DNA of 51,596 bases from Lachnospiraceae bacterium (lineage in GTDB: Bacteria > Bacillota > Clostridia > Lachnospirales > Lachnospiraceae), in the NCBI GenBank assembly GCA_015058015.1, contig SVDM01000018.1:1-51596 (forward strand), in the 5' to 3' direction. Positions 47,254 to 51,596 of the stretch are shown in pieces; position 1 is the stretch's first letter; the number at the start of each line of letters is the position of its first letter. The notes under the pieces were generated by a model. The model saw nothing but the letters and a program-made list of their open reading frames with translations. It did no database searches and was not told the DNA's origin. Both the position numbers and the translations under genes were made by a program.

Positions 47254-48933
47254 ATGAGGAAGTTAAAACCTGCGGCTACGCTTATCGTAGTTCTTCTTCT
47301 CCTCTTACTGGTTAAGAATACGGTGGAGGGACGCAATTATACAATTCAAAAAGCAGGCAATGGCAACGTTGATGAAGGTTTGTGGAGTTCTTTTATCTCT
47401 GCAAACATTAATTCCACGCCCATGACTATGGAGACCAACGGTAAGGCAATATGCAACGTGGCGGGGGCATTTATGTCCGAGAATCTGGATATTCTTATTC
47501 CCGTGAAGTATGCCAATGAGGTCTTTGATTGTTCTGCGGTTTTATATTCTGACAATCTTCTTCGCCTGGAGAGAAACGAAGTATCCTTAGAGCTGACTAC
47601 TTCCGGCATCGGTAAGGGCGGAATCTATGATAAAGAAGGAACTCTGTACGTATCCACGGCTGAGGTCTGCAAGGGACTGAACCTTTCCTATGAATTCGAT
47701 ATGGAGAAGAACAAGCTGACGGTACTTGCCAAGGACTTAGGCGCCAGAGCCATTCCCTACAAGTACGATATGAGAGAGACCTTAAGGGCACCTAAGGTGC
47801 GTAATCAGGGCCGCTTTGGTACCTGCTGGGCATTTTCGGCTCTTTCGGCTTTGGAATCTTCCCTTCTTCCCGCGGAATCACTCCAGTATTCCGTAGACCA
47901 CATGACTTACAACAACAGTTTTAATCTTGATATCAATACCGGAGGAGCCTATACCATGGGTATGGCTTATCTGGTTAACTGGCAGGGGCCGGTACTTGAG
48001 AGGGAAGACCCCTACGGCGACAATCAGACCAATTCCAACCTGAAGGCTGTTAAGCATGTCCAGGAGATTCGAATGATTGGTGAGAAGAATTATGATGCAA
48101 TCAAAGAAGCGGTTTATAAATTTGGCGCCGTTCAGACCAGTATCTATAACTCTCTTGCCAATGAGTACAGCACCTCCCCTCATTACAATAAGGCTAAGTC
48201 TGCCTACTGTTACAGGGGAACCGAGAAGTCTAACCATGAAATCATTATAGTGGGTTGGGATGATAACTACTCCAGGACCAACTTTGCTCAGCAACCGGAG
48301 GCAGATGGGGCATTTATCTGTCAGAACAGTTGGGGCACCGGCTTTGGAGAAAACGGATATTTCTACGTATCTTACTACGATACCAATATCGGAGTTCATA
48401 ATCTTGTTTACACTTCCATCGAAGAACCCGATAATTACGGCAATATCTATCAGAGCGACCTGTGCGGTTGGGTAGGCCAGATTGGCTTCAACAATCCCAC
48501 AGCCTGTGCTATGAACGTATATACCGCCAAATCCGATGAGACTGTTGAGGCCGCCGGATTCTATGCGGTTGGTGCGGACACCAAATATGAAGTATATGTT
48601 GTGGATAAATTTGCAGCACCGGAGGATGTTAAGCTAAGAAACCTTAAGCCTGCGGCTTCGGGAACCTTGAACTGGGCGGGATTCTATACTATTCCCATTA
48701 AGCCTGTGGAGATTAAAGGCGGGGACAGATTCGCCATAATCGTAAAACTTACGGTTCCCAATGCTGTTCATCCCATTGCTATAGAATACCAGGGCAACGA
48801 ACTGTCCAAGAACGCTGACCTGTCAGATGGCGAAGGCTATGTAAGCTATGCAGGCGAAGGCTGGGTGAATACAGAGGAGACTCACAAGAGCAATCTTTGT
48901 CTTAAGGCATATACAAATAATAAGTCAAATTAG
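47254..48933 (+). CDS. Exported C1A papain-like protease with lectin-like C-terminus
   Basis: 559 residues. Signal peptide or anchor at 6-21 (hydrophobic run). An N-terminal domain (about 45-160) resembles the copper-amine-oxidase-like domain common in Firmicute exported proteins. Catalytic core: oxyanion Gln185 and nucleophile Cys191 in NQGRFGTCWAFSALS, His328 in SNHEIIIVGW, Asn358 in CQNSWG. About 400-559 matches the Lectin_like domain that follows C1A proteases in clostridia. It probably processes surface or dietary proteins outside the cell. AAAAGGGG lies before the ATG. It may form an operon with the amidase 11 bp downstream. Confidence 0.88.
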   Translation: MRKLKPAATLIVVLLLLLLVKNTVEGRNYTIQKAGNGNVDEGLWSSFISANINSTPMTMETNGKAICNVAGAFMSENLDILIPVKYANEVFDCSAVLYSDNLLRLERNEVSLELTTSGIGKGGIYDKEGTLYVSTAEVCKGLNLSYEFDMEKNKLTVLAKDLGARAIPYKYDMRETLRAPKVRNQGRFGTCWAFSALSALESSLLPAESLQYSVDHMTYNNSFNLDINTGGAYTMGMAYLVNWQGPVLEREDPYGDNQTNSNLKAVKHVQEIRMIGEKNYDAIKEAVYKFGAVQTSIYNSLANEYSTSPHYNKAKSAYCYRGTEKSNHEIIIVGWDDNYSRTNFAQQPEADGAFICQNSWGTGFGENGYFYVSYYDTNIGVHNLVYTSIEEPDNYGNIYQSDLCGWVGQIGFNNPTACAMNVYTAKSDETVEAAGFYAVGADTKYEVYVVDKFAAPEDVKLRNLKPAASGTLNWAGFYTIPIKPVEIKGGDRFAIIVKLTVPNAVHPIAIEYQGNELSKNADLSDGEGYVSYAGEGWVNTEETHKSNLCLKAYTNNKSN

Positions 48934-48944
48934 GGGAATAGAAC

Positions 48945-49979
48945 TTGAAAAGAAGGTATGTAAAGTACTCTACCGTGGTTCTGTCATTCCTGACACTATT
49001 CATATTGGGGTGGATACTTGTCTTTCAGGAATCGACTGCAATCGCGCGAGCCAGATATGATCAGATGAGTGGTTTGGAGAGGCTTCGCTTTTATAACGAA
49101 AGCCTTGAAGAACAGAATGAAAAATTGAAGACCAATCTTCGTATAACGGTGCCAAAGGGTGTGGCGGAGAAGGACATAGTCATGGAGACAGACTATGTCA
49201 ATCAACGTTTTGTTGTATCTATCCCTCGGGCCAACGAGAAGTTTTTGTTTAAGAATCCTATTGTAGGCAGCAGCAACAATATTCAGGATATCATCACTGA
49301 AGCGGGTGGCGATGTTCTTAATATAGAGATTTTGCTGGATGCTGTATATGAGCCTAAGGTAAGCTACGAAGGAGACTATATGTATGTGGGATTTAAGGAT
49401 CCCCATGAGTTATACGACAAAATTGTTGTAATAGATGCCGGTCACGGCGGCAATGATCCCGGAACCATAGCAGAAGGATTCTATGAAGCTGATATTGACT
49501 TGGAGATAGCCAAAAAGCTAAAGCCCAAATTAGAGGCACAGGGTATCCGTGTATATATGACAAGAGAGACGGATAAGTATGTGGGACTCCAGACAAGAGT
49601 GGGCATGGCCAATGCCGTGAAAGCCGATGCATTTATCAGTATTCACTGCAATTCCACCTCTGCCAGAAGCTCTAAGTATAATGGAACCCAGGTGCTATTC
49701 AATGACGGAGATGAAACCGGCAACAGCTATGAATTGGCGGAACTCTGCATGGAAGGTGTAACAACCAACTTTTCCTCTGAGAGGATGATGGTTTCTTCCG
49801 GCAGCAGTATATATATTGTGCGTAATTCGAAAGTGCCGGTGGCCCTTGTGGAGGTTGGATTTATGTCTAACAAAGAGGAGCTGGCCAAGCTCATAGACGA
49901 GGACTATCAGAATAAGGCTGCAGATGGTATTACTGAGGCCATCAGCAAGGCCTATTTAAGGGGAATTATTCATGGGTAA
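48945..49979 (+). CDS. N-acetylmuramoyl-L-alanine amidase (Amidase_3)
   Basis: 344 residues from TTG 48945, eight bases after AGGGG overlapping the previous stop. N-terminal membrane anchor (8-28), a linker with a coiled-coil-like region, an AMIN-like beta domain (about 65-150), then the zinc amidase: VVIDAGHGGNDPG (His), YEADIDLEIA (Glu), ISIHCNST (His), ALVEVGFMSN (Glu). It cleaves the MurNAc-L-Ala bond of peptidoglycan outside the membrane. It overlaps rdgB by eight bases. Confidence 0.92.
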   Translation: MKRRYVKYSTVVLSFLTLFILGWILVFQESTAIARARYDQMSGLERLRFYNESLEEQNEKLKTNLRITVPKGVAEKDIVMETDYVNQRFVVSIPRANEKFLFKNPIVGSSNNIQDIITEAGGDVLNIEILLDAVYEPKVSYEGDYMYVGFKDPHELYDKIVVIDAGHGGNDPGTIAEGFYEADIDLEIAKKLKPKLEAQGIRVYMTRETDKYVGLQTRVGMANAVKADAFISIHCNSTSARSSKYNGTQVLFNDGDETGNSYELAELCMEGVTTNFSSERMMVSSGSSIYIVRNSKVPVALVEVGFMSNKEELAKLIDEDYQNKAADGITEAISKAYLRGIIHG

Positions 49980-50571
49980 GCGAATAATCTTTGCCACAGG
50001 CAACGAGAATAAAGTAAGAGAAGCCAGGGAAATCCTTGGTGAGCTGGGACTGGAGATTATATCACAGAAGGAAGCCGGCCTTTTTGCAGATGTATGCGAA
50101 GACGGAACAACCTTCAAAGACAATGCCCTTATTAAGGCCAGGGGCATCGGAGAGCTGTGCGAGGATATCGTTATAGCCGATGATTCGGGCCTGGTGGTTG
50201 ATTATCTGGGAGGAGAGCCGGGGATTTATTCCTCTCGGTATATGGGAGAAGATACTTCCTATGAGATAAAGAATAGAGAGATAATAAGAAGGCTTGAGGG
50301 GGCAAAAGAAGAGGAGCGGACTGCCAGATTCGTGTGCGCCATAGCAGCAGTTCTTCCGGATGGAAGAGAACTGATATCACAGGAGTGCGTAGAAGGTGTA
50401 ATAGCCCACGAACCATATGGGGACGGTGGATTCGGATATGATCCCATCTTTATGGTGCCGGAATACGGCAAGACCACGGCTGAACTTGATATGGAAGAGA
50501 AGAATAAGATCAGTCACAGGGGTAAAGCACTGCGTGCCATGTGTGCGCTTTTAAAGGAAGCAGGATTGTAA
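49972..50571 (+). CDS. rdgB: XTP/dITP diphosphatase (RdgB/HAM1)
   Basis: 199 residues. Starts with IIFATGNENKVREAREIL, followed by DDSGLVVDYLGGEPGIYSSR (metal and nucleotide contacts) and GDGGFGYDPIFMVPEYGKT. It removes inosine and xanthosine triphosphates from the nucleotide pool, releasing PPi. AAGGGGAA precedes the ATG. Eight-base overlap with the amidase gene, and a metallophosphoesterase gene follows at 50575. Confidence 0.95.
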   Translation: MGKRIIFATGNENKVREAREILGELGLEIISQKEAGLFADVCEDGTTFKDNALIKARGIGELCEDIVIADDSGLVVDYLGGEPGIYSSRYMGEDTSYEIKNREIIRRLEGAKEEERTARFVCAIAAVLPDGRELISQECVEGVIAHEPYGDGGFGYDPIFMVPEYGKTTAELDMEEKNKISHRGKALRAMCALLKEAGL

Positions 50572-50574
50572 TTA

Positions 50575-51060
50575 ATGAAGATTCTTATTGTAAGTGACAC
50601 TCACGGAAGAACCTATTATCTGGACCGCCTCTTAGAGAACGTGGGGCATATAGACTATTTTATCCATCTGGGAGATGTCTGTGATGTAGACTTGTTTACT
50701 TCTGTGGAGATAACCTGCCCCAAATCAATTATCTGCGGAAACAATGACTTCTTCTTACCCTATCCCAAGGAAGAGATAATCACCCTTGCGGGAAGGAAGA
50801 TATGGCTTACCCACGGCCACAGGTACAGCATCTATTATGGTACTGACGATATAAAGAAGGCGGCCAAGGAGAAGGGCGTGGACATTGTAATGTGCGGACA
50901 CAGCCACTATCCTTTGATAGAGCAGGGGGAGGACATAGTGGTGCTCAATCCGGGAAGCCTTACATTCCCCAGACAGTCAAACAGATTGCCTTCTTACATT
51001 ATTATGGAGATAGATGACAATAATGAAGCTCATTACACATTGAATTATCTAAAGAATTAG
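50575..51060 (+). CDS. YfcE/MJ0936-type metallophosphoesterase
   Basis: 161 residues. Calcineurin-like fold motifs: VSDTHGRT, HLGDVCDVD, GNNDFF, LTHGHRYSI and CGHSHYP. These supply Asp, His and Asn ligands for two metals. YfcE-like enzymes hydrolyse phosphodiesters such as bis-p-nitrophenyl phosphate in vitro; the natural substrate is unknown. Three bases after rdgB, the usual clostridial pairing. Confidence 0.92.
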   Translation: MKILIVSDTHGRTYYLDRLLENVGHIDYFIHLGDVCDVDLFTSVEITCPKSIICGNNDFFLPYPKEEIITLAGRKIWLTHGHRYSIYYGTDDIKKAAKEKGVDIVMCGHSHYPLIEQGEDIVVLNPGSLTFPRQSNRLPSYIIMEIDDNNEAHYTLNYLKN

Positions 51061-51073
51061 TAGTAAAAATGTG

Positions 51074-51102
51074 TTGACAAGGTGTTGTTTCTATAATATA
51101 AT
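51074..51102 (+). promoter_or_regulatory. Consensus promoter of the tRNA operon
   Basis: TTGACA (51074-51079), 17-bp spacer, TATAAT (51097-51102); an overlapping TATAAT at 51092. A perfect sigma-A consensus as expected for stable RNA genes. Confidence 0.88.
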
Positions 51103-51155
51103 TACTTTTGCGTCAATCAAGGACAGCGAGAAAAACCTTGTTTTTGTTGCAAAAC

Positions 51156-51230
51156 CGGGGTGTGGCTCAGCTTGGCTAGAGCGCCTGGTTTGGGACCAGG
51201 AGGCCGCAGGTTCGAATCCTGTCACCCCGA
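51156..51230 (+). tRNA. tRNA-Pro (anticodon TGG)
   Basis: 75 nt. Acceptor CGGGGTG (51156-51162)/CACCCCG (51223-51229), discriminator A. Anticodon stem CCTGG/CCAGG with loop TTTGGGA, anticodon TGG at 51191-51193; T-loop GTTCGAATC. No encoded CCA. Confidence 0.95.
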
Positions 51231-51282
51231 TCTATATTTAAACCAAGACGGGGCTGAATATGATTGATGGCAGATTATTCAT

Positions 51283-51353
51283 GCGGGTGTAGTTCAATGG
51301 TAGAACACTAGCCTTCCAAGCTAGATACGTGGGTTCGATTCCCATCACCCGCT
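51283..51353 (+). tRNA. tRNA-Gly (anticodon TCC)
   Basis: 71 nt. Acceptor GCGGGTG (51283-51289)/CACCCGC (51346-51352). Anticodon stem CTAGC/GCTAG with loop CTTCCAA, anticodon TCC at 51315-51317; T-loop GTTCGATTC. No encoded CCA. Confidence 0.95.
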
Positions 51354-51357
51354 TTAT

Positions 51358-51405
51358 ATCATAAGAAGGGGCCCGTCACGAAGTGATGGGAAGATTTCTT
51401 ATGAT
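51358..51405 (+). repeat. Structured hairpin after tRNA-Gly
   Basis: A perfect 10-bp outer stem ATCATAAGAA (51358-51367)/TTCTTATGAT (51396-51405) enclosing CCCGTCAC (51372-51379), GAA, GTGATGGG (51383-51390; one G-U pair). Likely an RNA processing or stability element between tRNAs. Confidence 0.65.
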
Positions 51406-51433
51406 GAAGGCGACATCGCGTAGCGATGTTGTA
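51403..51433 (+). repeat. GATGAAGGCGACAT repeat, copy 1
   Basis: GATGAAGGCGACATCGCG, then TAGCGATGTTGTA: stem CATCGC/GCGATG with loop GTA. The flanks GATGAAGGCGA and TTGTA recur in copy 2. Confidence 0.65.
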
Positions 51434-51463
51434 GATAGTAGTACAGTCACTAATTATCAGAGT

Positions 51464-51496
51464 GATGAAGGCGACATTTGCGAAGCAAATGTTGTA
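51464..51496 (+). repeat. GATGAAGGCGACAT repeat, copy 2
   Basis: Same flanks as copy 1, but the stem is CATTTGC/GCAAATG with loop GAA. The two stems differ in sequence and both pair, i.e. they co-vary. Confidence 0.65.
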
Positions 51497-51520
51497 AAAG
51501 TATATTAAACTATTTAGTAT

Positions 51521-51594
<74 letters not shown>

Positions 51595-51596
51595 TT

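Overview
The window looks like a chromosome segment of a low-to-mid-GC anaerobic Firmicute, most likely Lachnospiraceae/Clostridia. Support comes from strong AGGAGG ribosome sites, small clostridial families (DUF6472, Nif11-type leader peptides), anaerobic sulfite reductase with hybrid cluster protein, a UxaA/LarA hydroxyacid operon and KdpDE-like/Trk potassium uptake. I cannot name the genus. Almost everything is ordinary host DNA. The mobile-looking DNA consists of GTCCCCGTGAC palindromes (10212, 14685) and a 337-bp fold-back element (24052-24388) that carries the same motif.

Layout. 1-10.2 kb: the 5' end of a chloramphenicol-acetyltransferase-like gene, a fucosyltransferase-like gene, a MATE exporter with an AraC/GyrI regulator, a membrane-tethered ECF-type sigma factor, a MarR/flavodoxin pair with two operator palindromes, small housekeeping genes and maf. 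10.2-14.6 kb, minus strand: carboxylesterase, an HD-hydrolase/kinase fusion, mazG and a DUF4867 lipoprotein. 14.7-24 kb: an anaerobic redox block (hcp, a Crp/Fnr regulator, asrABC, a ferredoxin-like protein, fumarate reductase frdCAB headed by a Nif11-like peptide). 24-31.3 kb: the fold-back element, a second double-glycine peptide, a CtpE-like P-type ATPase, a lipoprotein, an acyl ligase/acyl carrier protein pair and an acetyltransferase-like protein. 31.4-38.8 kb: a hydroxyacid catabolic operon (LarA, two UxaA subunits, GntP permease, GarR-like reductase, GntR regulator, glycerate kinase). 38.8-46 kb: cation homeostasis (MgtC-like, Kef-type antiporter, TrkH/TrkA, a 41-aa membrane peptide, short KdpD, KdpE). 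46-51.1 kb: rRNA methyltransferase, exported papain-like protease, cell-wall amidase, RdgB and YfcE. 51.1 kb to the end: a tRNA operon (Pro, Gly, Arg) behind a consensus promoter, with structured repeats between the tRNAs.

How parts fit together. The palindrome ATGTTGC-N4-GCAACAT occurs twice, in front of hcp/crp and between asrA and the ferredoxin gene. Its centre lies about 30 bp upstream of the -10 start of hcp, asrA and the ferredoxin gene, the class II activator position. It covers the -35 of the crp gene itself. This predicts a compact HcpR-like regulon with activation of three transcripts and autorepression. In the potassium block, five phased CTT-type repeats sit at the trkH promoter, upstream of a KdpDE-like pair that has no kdpFABC beside it. 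In the hydroxyacid block a 20-bp palindrome follows the larA promoter and is the natural candidate site for the GntR regulator encoded in the cluster.

The best candidates for something undescribed are the fold-back element with two identical apical loops, the TrkH/TrkA-small-peptide-KdpDE locus, the LarA/UxaA/glycerate route with no visible aldolase, and the Nif11-like cysteine-rich peptide fused into the fumarate reductase operon.
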